Shown here: in pieces, positions 25,560 through 34,356 of the stretch
Layout of the letters: each line of letters begins with the position of its first letter
Numbering within the stretch: position 1 is the first letter of the stretch
Assembly (NCBI RefSeq): GCF_002155915.1
Contig: NZ_MUME01000019.1
Span: 1 to 44,571, forward strand
Source of the DNA: Streptomyces thermovulgaris
GTDB taxonomy: Bacteria; Actinomycetota; Actinomycetes; Streptomycetales; Streptomycetaceae
Length of the DNA: 44,571 nt
Reading direction: 5' to 3'
The notes under the pieces: generated by a model
The model's input: only the letters and a program-made list of their open reading frames with translations
Told to the model about the DNA's origin: nothing
The model's database searches: none
Translations under genes and position numbers: made by a program

Positions 25560-28500
25560 ATGGCCTCGTTGCCGCTGACCTCTTCCGCCGACGCCCAGGC
25601 CCGCGTGGCCGCTCTCCGCGAAGCACTCGCCACCCGTGTGGTGGTCGCCGACGGAGCGATGGGAACCATGCTCCAGGCCCAGGAGCCGACGCTCGAGGAC
25701 TTCCAGAACCTCGAGGGCTGCAACGAGATCCTCAACCTCACCCGGCCGGACATCGTCCGCTCGGTCCACGCCGCCTACCTGGAGGTGGGCGTGGACTGCG
25801 TGGAGACCAACACCTTCGGCGCCAACCTCACCGCCCTGGCCGAGTACGACATCGCCCACCGCATCGCCGAGCTGTCCGAGGCGGGCGCCCGGATAGCCCG
25901 CGAGACGGCGGACGAGTTCACCGGCCGGGACGGCCGGCCCCGCTGGGTCCTCGGCTCGATGGGCCCCGGCACCAAGCTGCCCACCCTCGGGCACACCACG
26001 TTCACCGCCCTCCGCGACGCCTACCAGCAGAACGCCGAGGGCCTGCTCGCGGGCGGCGCGGACGCCCTGCTGGTGGAGACCACGCAGGATCTGCTGCAGA
26101 CCAAGGCCGCGGTGATCGCCGCCCGCCGCGCGATGGGGGCCGCCGGCCACGAGGTGCCGCTGATCGTGTCGGTGACCGTGGAGACCACCGGGACGATGCT
26201 GCTCGGCTCGGAGATCGGCGCGGCGCTCACCGCGCTGGAGCCGCTGGGCATCGACATGATCGGCCTCAACTGCGCGACCGGCCCGGCCGAGATGAGCGAG
26301 CATCTGCGCTACCTGTCCCGGCACGCGCGCGTCCCGCTGTCCTGCATGCCGAACGCCGGGCTGCCCGTCCTCACCAAGGACGGGGCGCACTACCCGCTGA
26401 CCGCGCCGGAGCTGGCGGACGCCCAGGGGCACTTCGTCCGTGACTACGGCCTGTCCCTGGTGGGCGGCTGCTGCGGCACGACGCCGGAGCATCTGCGCCA
26501 GGTGGTGGAGCGGGTGCGGGACCTGACGCCGGCACGGCGCGACCCGCGCCCCGAGCCGGGTGCGGCCTCCCTGTACCAGAGCGTCCCGTTCCGGCAGGAC
26601 ACCTCCTACCTGGCGATCGGCGAGCGGACGAACGCCAACGGGTCGAAGAAGTTCCGCGAGGCCATGCTGGAGGGCCGCTGGGACGACTGCGTGGAGATGG
26701 CACGGGAGCAGATCCGCGAGGGCGCGCACATGCTCGACCTGTGCGTGGACTACGTCGGCCGGGACGGCGTCGCGGACATGCGGGAGCTGGCCGGCCGTCT
26801 GGCCACCGCGTCGACGCTGCCGATCGTGCTGGACTCCACCGAGGTCGACGTCATCCGGGCCGGCCTGGAGATGCTGGGCGGCCGTGCGGTGATCAACTCG
26901 GTGAACTACGAGGACGGCGACGGCCCGGAGTCGCGGTTCGCGCGGATCACCGCGCTGGCCCGCGAGCACGGCGCGGCGCTGATCGCGCTGACCATCGACG
27001 AGGAGGGCCAGGCCCGGACCGCCGAGAAGAAGGTGGAGATCGCCGAGCGGCTGATCGCCGACCTGACCGGCAACTGGGGCATCCGTGAGGAGGACATCCT
27101 CATCGACTGCCTGACCTTCACCATCTGCACCGGCCAGGAGGAGTCCCGCAAGGACGGCATGGCCACCATCGAGGCCATCCGCGAGCTGAAGCGGCGGCAC
27201 CCGCGCGTGCAGACCACCCTCGGCCTGTCCAACATCTCCTTCGGCCTGAACCCGGCCGCCCGGATCCTGCTGAACTCCGTCTTCCTGGACGAGTGCGTCA
27301 AGGCGGGCCTGGACTCGGCGATCGTGCACGCCGCCAAGATCCTGCCGATCTCCCGCTTCGACGAGGAGCAGGTGCGCACGGCCCTGGACCTGATCTACGA
27401 CCGCAGGTCCGAGGGCTACGACCCGCTGCAGAAGCTGATGCAGCTGTTCGAGGGCACCACGGCGAAGTCGCTGAAGGCGAGCAAGGCGGAGGAGCTGGCC
27501 GCGCTGCCGCTGGAGGAACGGCTGAAGCGGCGGATCATCGACGGCGAGCGCAACGGCCTGGAGCAGGACCTGGACGAGGCCCTGAGGACCCGCAAGGCCC
27601 TGGACATCGTCAACGACACCCTGCTGGACGGCATGAAGGTGGTCGGCGACCTGTTCGGCTCCGGACGGATGCAGCTGCCGTTCGTGCTGCAGTCCGCCGA
27701 GGTGATGAAGGCGGCCGTCGCCCACCTCGAGCCGCACATGGAGAAGACCGACGAGGCCGGCAAGGGCACGATCGTGCTGGCCACCGTGCGCGGCGACGTG
27801 CACGACATCGGCAAGAACCTCGTCGACATCATCCTGTCCAACAACGGCTACAACGTGATCAACCTGGGCATCAAGCAGCCGGTCTCGGCGATCCTGGAGG
27901 CCGCCGAGAAGCACAGGGCCGATGTGATCGGCATGTCCGGGCTGCTGGTGAAGTCCACGGTGGTCATGAAGGAAAACCTGGAGGAGCTCAACGCCCGCGG
28001 TCTGGCGACGACCTACCCGGTGATCCTCGGCGGAGCGGCTCTGACCAGGGCGTACGTCGAGCAGGACCTGTACGAGCTGTACGAGGGCGAGGTCCGCTAC
28101 GCCCGGGACGCCTTCGAGGGCCTGAAGCTGATGGACGCGCTGATCGGCGTCAAGCGGGGCGTGCCGGGGGCGAAGCTGCCGGAACTCCGGCGGCGCCGGG
28201 TGCGGGCGTCGGCGGTGGAGACCGACCGGCTCCCGGAGGAGGGGCACGTCCGCTCGGACGTCGCCACGGACAACCCGGTCCCGGCCCCGCCGTTCTGGGG
28301 CACCCGGGTGGTCAAGGGCATCCAGCTCAAGGAGTACGCGTCCTGGCTGGACGAGAACGCGCTGTTCAAGGGCCAGTGGGGGCTGAAGCAGGCCCGCACC
28401 GGCGACGGGCCGACGTACGAGGAACTGGTCGAGACCGAGGGCCGCCCCCGGCTGCGCGGCCTGCTGGACCGGCTGCAGACGGACAACCTGCTCGAGGCCG

Positions 28501-29072
28501 CGGTGGTCTACGGCTACTTCCCCTGCGTCTCCAAGGACGACGACCTGATCGTCCTGGACGAGGAGGGCAACGAGCGCACCCGGTTCACCTTCCCGCGCCA
28601 GCGCCGGGGCCGGCGGCTGTGCCTGGCCGACTTCTTCCGCCCGGAGGAGTCGGGCGAGACGGACGTGGTGGGCTTCCAGGTGGTCACCGTCGGCTCGAGG
28701 ATCGGCGAGGAGACCGCCCGCCTGTTCGCGGCCGACGCCTACCGCGACTACCTGGAGCTGCACGGCCTGTCCGTGCAGCTGACCGAGGCCCTGGCCGAGT
28801 ACTGGCACGCGCGCGTCCGCGCCGAGCTGGGCTTCGCGCACGAGGACCCGGACGAGATCCAGGGCATGTTCGACCTGAAGTACCGCGGTGCCCGCTTCTC
28901 CCTCGGCTACGGCGCCTGCCCCGACCTGGAGGACCGCGCCAAGATCGCCGACCTGCTCCGGCCGGAGCGCATCGGTGTCCACCTGTCGGAGGAGTTCCAG
29001 CTCCACCCCGAGCAGTCCACCGACGCGATCGTGATCCACCATCCGGAGGCCAAGTACTTCAACGCCCGCTGA
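25560..29072 (+). CDS. metH: Cobalamin-dependent methionine synthase
   Basis: 1170 residues from ATG 25560-25562, preceded by GAGGGAG. Transfers the methyl group of 5-methyltetrahydrofolate via B12 to homocysteine. Domains in order: homocysteine-binding barrel with zinc cysteines in GLNCATGP (about 237) and GGCCGTTPEH (about 302-303); pterin-binding barrel (TSYLAIGERTNANGSKKF, IREGAHMLDLCVDYVGRDG); B12 cap and B12-binding domain with DVHDIGKN (about 745-752); and the C-terminal AdoMet reactivation domain (SLGYGACPDLEDRAKI). Length is normal. It is one open frame with no defects. Confidence 0.97.
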   Translation: MASLPLTSSADAQARVAALREALATRVVVADGAMGTMLQAQEPTLEDFQNLEGCNEILNLTRPDIVRSVHAAYLEVGVDCVETNTFGANLTALAEYDIAHRIAELSEAGARIARETADEFTGRDGRPRWVLGSMGPGTKLPTLGHTTFTALRDAYQQNAEGLLAGGADALLVETTQDLLQTKAAVIAARRAMGAAGHEVPLIVSVTVETTGTMLLGSEIGAALTALEPLGIDMIGLNCATGPAEMSEHLRYLSRHARVPLSCMPNAGLPVLTKDGAHYPLTAPELADAQGHFVRDYGLSLVGGCCGTTPEHLRQVVERVRDLTPARRDPRPEPGAASLYQSVPFRQDTSYLAIGERTNANGSKKFREAMLEGRWDDCVEMAREQIREGAHMLDLCVDYVGRDGVADMRELAGRLATASTLPIVLDSTEVDVIRAGLEMLGGRAVINSVNYEDGDGPESRFARITALAREHGAALIALTIDEEGQARTAEKKVEIAERLIADLTGNWGIREEDILIDCLTFTICTGQEESRKDGMATIEAIRELKRRHPRVQTTLGLSNISFGLNPAARILLNSVFLDECVKAGLDSAIVHAAKILPISRFDEEQVRTALDLIYDRRSEGYDPLQKLMQLFEGTTAKSLKASKAEELAALPLEERLKRRIIDGERNGLEQDLDEALRTRKALDIVNDTLLDGMKVVGDLFGSGRMQLPFVLQSAEVMKAAVAHLEPHMEKTDEAGKGTIVLATVRGDVHDIGKNLVDIILSNNGYNVINLGIKQPVSAILEAAEKHRADVIGMSGLLVKSTVVMKENLEELNARGLATTYPVILGGAALTRAYVEQDLYELYEGEVRYARDAFEGLKLMDALIGVKRGVPGAKLPELRRRRVRASAVETDRLPEEGHVRSDVATDNPVPAPPFWGTRVVKGIQLKEYASWLDENALFKGQWGLKQARTGDGPTYEELVETEGRPRLRGLLDRLQTDNLLEAAVVYGYFPCVSKDDDLIVLDEEGNERTRFTFPRQRRGRRLCLADFFRPEESGETDVVGFQVVTVGSRIGEETARLFAADAYRDYLELHGLSVQLTEALAEYWHARVRAELGFAHEDPDEIQGMFDLKYRGARFSLGYGACPDLEDRAKIADLLRPERIGVHLSEEFQLHPEQSTDAIVIHHPEAKYFNAR

Positions 29073-29106
29073 CGCCTCCGTCCGCGGCCCGTTCCCGGCC
29101 GGGCCC

Positions 29107-29180
29107 CGTCCCGGCCCGTCCCGGCCTGTTCCGGCCTGTTCCGGCCTGTCCCGGCCCTTTCCGGCTCGCTTCCGCCGTGT
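29107..29180. repeat. 10-bp periodic CCGGCC repeat
   Basis: The block CCGGCC(T/C)GT(T/C) repeats every 10 bases from about 29111 to 29160 (copies at 29111, 29121, 29131, 29141, 29151) and decays over the next two or three units. It lies just after the metH stop. The period is one turn of the helix. Confidence 0.75.
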
Positions 29181-29289
29181 CCCGGCGCGCCCCGGCCGGG
29201 CGGCCTCCCGGGCCCGCGGACGTGAACGGGCAGGCCGTTCCCCGGGGCGTCGCGGCGTTCCGTTGCAGCGCGTTTCGACCGGGAGCGTC

Positions 29290-29340
29290 GTACACTGGTC
29301 GGTCCGTTGCAGGCCGGTTCCCCGCGGGGAACCGGCCTGC
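29290..29340 (+). promoter_or_regulatory. Promoter and 32-bp perfect palindrome before the HAD gene
   Basis: TACACT (29290-29295) resembles a -10 box. From 29309 to 29340 the arm GCAGGCCGGTTCCCCG is followed at once by its exact reverse complement, a 32-bp palindrome without spacer. It starts about 7 bases after the expected transcription start and ends 24 bases before the ATG. In RNA it would form a very stable hairpin, acting as attenuator or translation barrier; as DNA it could be an operator. Confidence 0.6.
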
Positions 29341-29364
29341 TTGTCCCTCAAGGAGGCATGTCGG

Positions 29365-30108
29365 ATGACCAGTACCGTTCCCGCACCCGGCCCCCTCTCC
29401 CGGACCCTCGGCCCCGTCCGGACCGGGAAGACCCCCACGGCCGTCGACGGACCGGAACTGCAGGCCGTGCTCCTCGACATGGACGGCACCCTGGTGGACA
29501 CCGAGGGCTTCTGGTGGGACGTGGAGGTGGAGGTCTTCGCCTCGCTCGGACACACCCTCGACGAGTCCTGGAGACACGTCGTGGTCGGCGGACCCATGAC
29601 CCGCAGCGCCGGCTTCCTGATCGAGGCCACCGGCGCCGCCGTCACCCTCGAGGAGGTCACCGCGCTGCTGAACGAGGCCTTCGAGGCGCGTATCAACGGC
29701 TCGCTGCCGCTGATGCCCGGCGCCGAACGGCTGCTGGCCGAGCTGTCCGCGCACAGGATCCCCACCGCCCTGGTCTCGGCCTCCCACCGCCGCATCATCG
29801 ACCGCGTCCTGGACACGCTGGGCTCCCATCACTTCGCCCTGTCCGTGGCCGGCGACGAGGTCTCCCGCACCAAGCCCCACCCCGACCCCTATCTGCTGGC
29901 CGCCGTCGGACTGGGCGTGGACCCGGCCCGGTGCGCGGCGATCGAGGACACCGCGACCGGAGTCGCCGCGGCGGAGGCCGCCGGCTGCCAGGTGGTCGCC
30001 GTGCCCTCCGTCGCCCCCATCGCCCCGGCTCCCCGGCGCGCCGTCGTTTCCTCCCTGGAAGACGTGAACCTGTCATTTCTGCGCGGTCTGATGACAGAAA
30101 TGCGCTGA
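29365..30108 (+). CDS. HAD-superfamily hydrolase (beta-phosphoglucomutase/phosphatase type)
   Basis: 247 residues from ATG 29365-29367, decided by AAGGAGG nine bases upstream. Motif I LLDMDGTLVDTEG (Asp nucleophile), a helical cap (about 50-110), motif II in ALVSASHRR, the motif III Lys in RTKPHPDPYLLAA and motif IV IEDTATGVAAAEAAG. This is the subfamily IA3 of small-molecule phosphatases and beta-phosphoglucomutases. Substrate unknown. The first 30 residues appear disordered. It follows a perfect palindrome in its leader. Confidence 0.92.
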   Translation: MTSTVPAPGPLSRTLGPVRTGKTPTAVDGPELQAVLLDMDGTLVDTEGFWWDVEVEVFASLGHTLDESWRHVVVGGPMTRSAGFLIEATGAAVTLEEVTALLNEAFEARINGSLPLMPGAERLLAELSAHRIPTALVSASHRRIIDRVLDTLGSHHFALSVAGDEVSRTKPHPDPYLLAAVGLGVDPARCAAIEDTATGVAAAEAAGCQVVAVPSVAPIAPAPRRAVVSSLEDVNLSFLRGLMTEMR

Positions 30109-30526
30109 CCGTTCACCCAGCGTGCAAATCCTCCGGGAAAAGCCTTGCGAGGGGCGTCCGGGGAAATTTCCGCCCCGTGGGACGGCTGAATTTCGACGGC
30201 CCCGCCCCCGGCGGTTCATGTGACGTTCCCCACCTCTTGGGCGGTCGACAAGGGGTTTGAGGTGCGCTGCTCCCCCCTTTTCGGGGGTCATGGGCACGTC
30301 CATGTGTCCCGATTGGTGAGATCCTGCACGAATCCTTCCGGTCGCGGGTTTTCGGAACGTCCGCGCCCGGTTCCGCTGTGTGATGGGAACTCAACTGTGC
30401 GGCTGTGAACCCCACTGCGAAGGACGACTAATCTCATTGCGAGAACATCGGCCCTATCCCGTGATCCGTAGCAACACCCCTTGCATGCCGGGTACACGGA
30501 CTTGACAGCTCTGGAGAAACTCGAGC
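30109..30526. promoter_or_regulatory. Intergenic region before the solute-binding lipoprotein
   Basis: 418 bp without a convincing gene and lower in GC than its surroundings. GGAAATTTCC (30162-30171) is a perfect palindrome inside a larger GGGG..CCCC stem, possibly the end of the HAD transcript. TAATCT at about 30429-30434 is the best -10 candidate for the lipoprotein gene. Confidence 0.45.
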
Positions 30527-32137
30527 ATGAACCGCAAGAATTTGGTGCTGCCGGCCGTGGTCGGTCTGCTGGCGCCGGTACTCGCCGCGTGCGGCAGTTC
30601 CGACAGCGGCAGCGAGAGCGGCGACGCCATCGTCGTCGGCACCACGGACCGGTTCACCGCCTCGAAGGATGCCCCCGCCCCCGTCGATCCGGCGTACGCC
30701 TACGACGTCGGCACCTGGAACATCCTGCGTCAGACCGTGCAGACCCTGATGATCCAGCCCAAGGGCGACGGCGACCCCGTCCCCGAGGCGGCCGAGGAGT
30801 GCGGCTTCACCGACACCGGCAACGAGCGTTACGCCTGCACGTTGCGCAAAGGTCTGAAGTTCGCCGACGGCACCCCCGTCACCGCGGAGGACGTGAAGTT
30901 CTCCATCGACCGCGCCCTGCGCATCAATGCCGACAGCGGCGTGGCGGGCCTGCTGTCCACCGTCGACACCGTGGAGACCAAGGGCGACCGCGAGGTCATC
31001 TTCCACCTCAACACCGCCGACGCCACCTTCCCGTACAAGCTGTCGACCCCCGTCGCGGGCATCGTCAACCCCAAGAAGTACGAGAAGGGCGAGCTGCGCG
31101 AAGGCTTCGAACTGGACGGCTCCGGCCCCTACACCATGAAGGCCGAGGTCCAGAACGACGAGGCGGTCAAGCTCGTCTTCACCAAGAACCCCCACTACAA
31201 GGGGACGTTGAAGCTCAACAACAACAAGGTGGAGCTGCGCACCTTCCACGACGCCGACTCCATGGGCAAGGCGCTGAAGGAGGGCGACATCGATGTCATG
31301 ACGCGCACCATGTCGCCCGAGCAGATCCGCGAGCTCTCCAGCGACTCCAAGGACGACATCGACGTCGTCGAGACGCCCGGTCTGGAGATCCGCTTCCTGG
31401 GCTTCAACACCGAGGCCGAGTCGGTGAAGAACAAGGCCGTGCGCGAGGCCATGGCCCAGATCATCAACCGCACCGAGCTCGTCTCCGAGGTCTACGGCAC
31501 CCAGGCCGAGCCGCTGTACTCGATCGTCCCGGCCACCATCACCGGCCACTCCAACTCCTTCTTCAACAAGTACGGCGACCCGAGCGTGGACAAGGCCCGC
31601 AACGTGCTGACCAAGGCCGGTGTCAGCACCCCGGTGAAGCTGACGCTGCATTACACGACCGACCACTACGGCCCGGCCACCAAGAAGGAGTTCGAGGTCC
31701 TCAAGCAGCAGCTCAACGCCAGCGGCCTGTTCGACGTCGACATCAAGGGGACCCCCTGGTCCACCTACCGTCCGGCCGGGCAGAAGGGCAAGTACGACGT
31801 CTACGGCATGGGCTGGTTCCCGGACTTCCCGGACGCCGACAACTACCTGGCCCCGTTCCTCGACAAGGGCAACACCCTCGGCAGCCCGTACGCCAACAGC
31901 GAGATCCGCAACAACCTGATCCCGCAGTCCCGCCGGCAGGCCGACCGCCTCTCCGCCTCCTCCAGCCTGACCCGGATTCAGGACATCGTCGCCGAGGACG
32001 TCCCGGTGCTGCCGCTGTGGCAGGGCAAGCAGTACGTCGCCGCCCGCAACACCGTCACGGGCACCGCGTACGCCCTCAACTCCTCCGCGACGCTCCAGCT
32101 GTGGGAGCTCGGCCGCGGCACCGGCGGCAGCAGCTGA
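30527..32137 (+). CDS. Solute-binding lipoprotein of a peptide/nickel-type ABC transporter (SBP family 5)
   Basis: 536 residues from ATG 30527-30529, with CTGGAGAAA before it. Lipoprotein signal peptide with lipobox LAAC and Cys22. The SBP_bac_5 pattern follows: LRKGLKFADGTPVTAEDVKFSIDRAL, DGSGPYTMK, LGFNTEAESVKNKAVREAMAQIINR and PLWQGKQYVA at the end. Typically binds oligopeptides or similar solutes for import. No permease or ATPase genes are adjacent, so it is an orphan binding protein sharing or served by a distant transporter. The gene is monocistronic with a strong terminator. Confidence 0.93.
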   Translation: MNRKNLVLPAVVGLLAPVLAACGSSDSGSESGDAIVVGTTDRFTASKDAPAPVDPAYAYDVGTWNILRQTVQTLMIQPKGDGDPVPEAAEECGFTDTGNERYACTLRKGLKFADGTPVTAEDVKFSIDRALRINADSGVAGLLSTVDTVETKGDREVIFHLNTADATFPYKLSTPVAGIVNPKKYEKGELREGFELDGSGPYTMKAEVQNDEAVKLVFTKNPHYKGTLKLNNNKVELRTFHDADSMGKALKEGDIDVMTRTMSPEQIRELSSDSKDDIDVVETPGLEIRFLGFNTEAESVKNKAVREAMAQIINRTELVSEVYGTQAEPLYSIVPATITGHSNSFFNKYGDPSVDKARNVLTKAGVSTPVKLTLHYTTDHYGPATKKEFEVLKQQLNASGLFDVDIKGTPWSTYRPAGQKGKYDVYGMGWFPDFPDADNYLAPFLDKGNTLGSPYANSEIRNNLIPQSRRQADRLSASSSLTRIQDIVAEDVPVLPLWQGKQYVAARNTVTGTAYALNSSATLQLWELGRGTGGSS

Positions 32138-32300
32138 GGTCTTCTCCCCGGCCCTGCCGTCCAGGGCCGGGCCCGGCACCGGACACGGCGGTCGCGGGCC
32201 GACAACCCCCAGGCGGGGCGCACGCGCCGACGAAGCCGGCCCCGCCCGGCGGTGCGGGGAAAGGAGCCGATCCTCCGTCACCCGGCCGCTCACCTCGCGC

Positions 32301-32338
32301 AAAGCGCCCTCTCCCGGTCCTTCGGGAGAGGGCGCTTT
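32301..32338. terminator. Bidirectional hairpin terminator
   Basis: Perfect 16-bp stem AAAGCGCCCTCTCCCG (32301-32316) against 32323-32338 with a 6-nt loop. Flanking A and T runs on each strand make it usable in both directions. Confidence 0.9.
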
Positions 32339-32394
32339 CGCGTCGCGCGGGGTTCCCGCAGGGCCCGTGGCGCGCGGGACTCTCGCCGGGACTC

Positions 32395-33066
32395 CTACGG
32401 GGAGCCGGGGCGCACCAGACCGCTCTCGTACGCGTACACCGCGGCCTGCACGCGGTCGCGCAGGCCCAGCTTGGTCAGCACATGCCCGACATGGGTCTTC
32501 ACGGTCGTCTCGCTGACGAACAGATCGGCGGCGATCTCCGCGTTCGACAGCCCGCGCGCCACCAGCTTCAGCACCTCGATCTCGCGGTCGGTGAGGGTGC
32601 TCAGGGTCTCCGGCACCGACTCCTCGCCGGAGGGCAGATGCGTGGCGTACTTGTCCAGCAGCCGGCGTGTGATGCTCGGCGCCAGCATCGCCTCGCCGGC
32701 CGCGACCACCCGGATCGCCTGCACCAGTTCGCCCGCGGGCGCGTCCTTGAGGAGAAAGCCGCTCGCCCCGGCGCGCAGCGCCTCCACCACGTACTCGTCG
32801 AGGTCGAAGGTGGTCAGCACCAGCACCTTCACCGGACCGCTCCGCTCCGAACCGGTGATCCGCCGGGTCGCCTCCACGCCGTCCATCCGCGGCATGCGGA
32901 TGTCCATCAGCACCACATCGGGCTGCAGGGCCCGCACCTGGTCCAGAGCCTGCTGACCGTCTCCGGCCTCGCCCACGACCGCGATGTCCTGCTCGGCCTC
33001 CAGGATCATCCGGAATCCGGTGCGCAGCAGCGGCTGGTCGTCGACCAGTAGGACGCGGATGGCCAC
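32395..33066 (-). CDS. NarL/LuxR-family response regulator (orphan)
   Basis: 223 residues from GTG 33064-33066, decided by GAAGGAGA six bases upstream. Receiver domain 1-120: acidic DD at 9-10, phosphorylation site Asp55 in VLMDIRMPRMDG, Thr in LTTFD, Lys in FLLKDAPAGEL. LuxR-type HTH at 155-215 (LTDREIEVLKLVARGLSNAEIAADLFVSETTVKTHVGHVLTKLGL). No histidine kinase gene is adjacent. It starts 14 bp after the RecB-like gene ends, so the two are co-transcribed. Targets unknown. Confidence 0.94.
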   Translation of the reverse strand: MAIRVLLVDDQPLLRTGFRMILEAEQDIAVVGEAGDGQQALDQVRALQPDVVLMDIRMPRMDGVEATRRITGSERSGPVKVLVLTTFDLDEYVVEALRAGASGFLLKDAPAGELVQAIRVVAAGEAMLAPSITRRLLDKYATHLPSGEESVPETLSTLTDREIEVLKLVARGLSNAEIAADLFVSETTVKTHVGHVLTKLGLRDRVQAAVYAYESGLVRPGSP

Positions 33067-33080
33067 GTGAGTCTCCTTCG

Positions 33081-34061
<981 letters not shown>

Positions 34062-34107
34062 GACGCACCACCCTACGGCCCGCCACCGACGGCCACCGGT
34101 CACGGGC

Positions 34108-34238
34108 CGTGAGGAGATGCGCAGAGAAGCAGAAGGAAGCAGCGGGAGGAAGAGGGAAGCGGCGGAAAGCGGCGGGAAAACGAGCCGCGGAGGGGGGCAG
34201 CGGCGGGAAGGCCGCAGGGAGGAGCGGTGGGGAAACGC
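34108..34238. repeat. Purine-rich tract
   Basis: About 130 bases on the plus strand that are mostly G and A (GAAG, GGAAG and GCGGGAA motifs repeated). It lies in the divergent gap (34062-34356) between the RecB-like and M50 genes. It shows no gene-like features; the frame across it is an accidental extension of the M50 frame. Confidence 0.6.
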
Positions 34239-34356
34239 CGTGCGCCAGGGGCAACACAGGGGTGCTGGGCGGAACCATCCGCCACGGCCGCATACCATCG
34301 ATCCGAGACCTTCCGGCCGACAGGTGCGGAAGACGTGCTTCGAACGAGGGGACACC

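Noticed and set aside
24477..29816. 1779-residue minus-strand open frame
   Set aside because: It runs antisense through metH; only the gylR part (24477-25241) is genuine.
30502..30507. TTGACA as a -35 box of the lipoprotein gene
   Set aside because: It lies 20 bases before ATG, so the matching -10 would fall inside the coding region.
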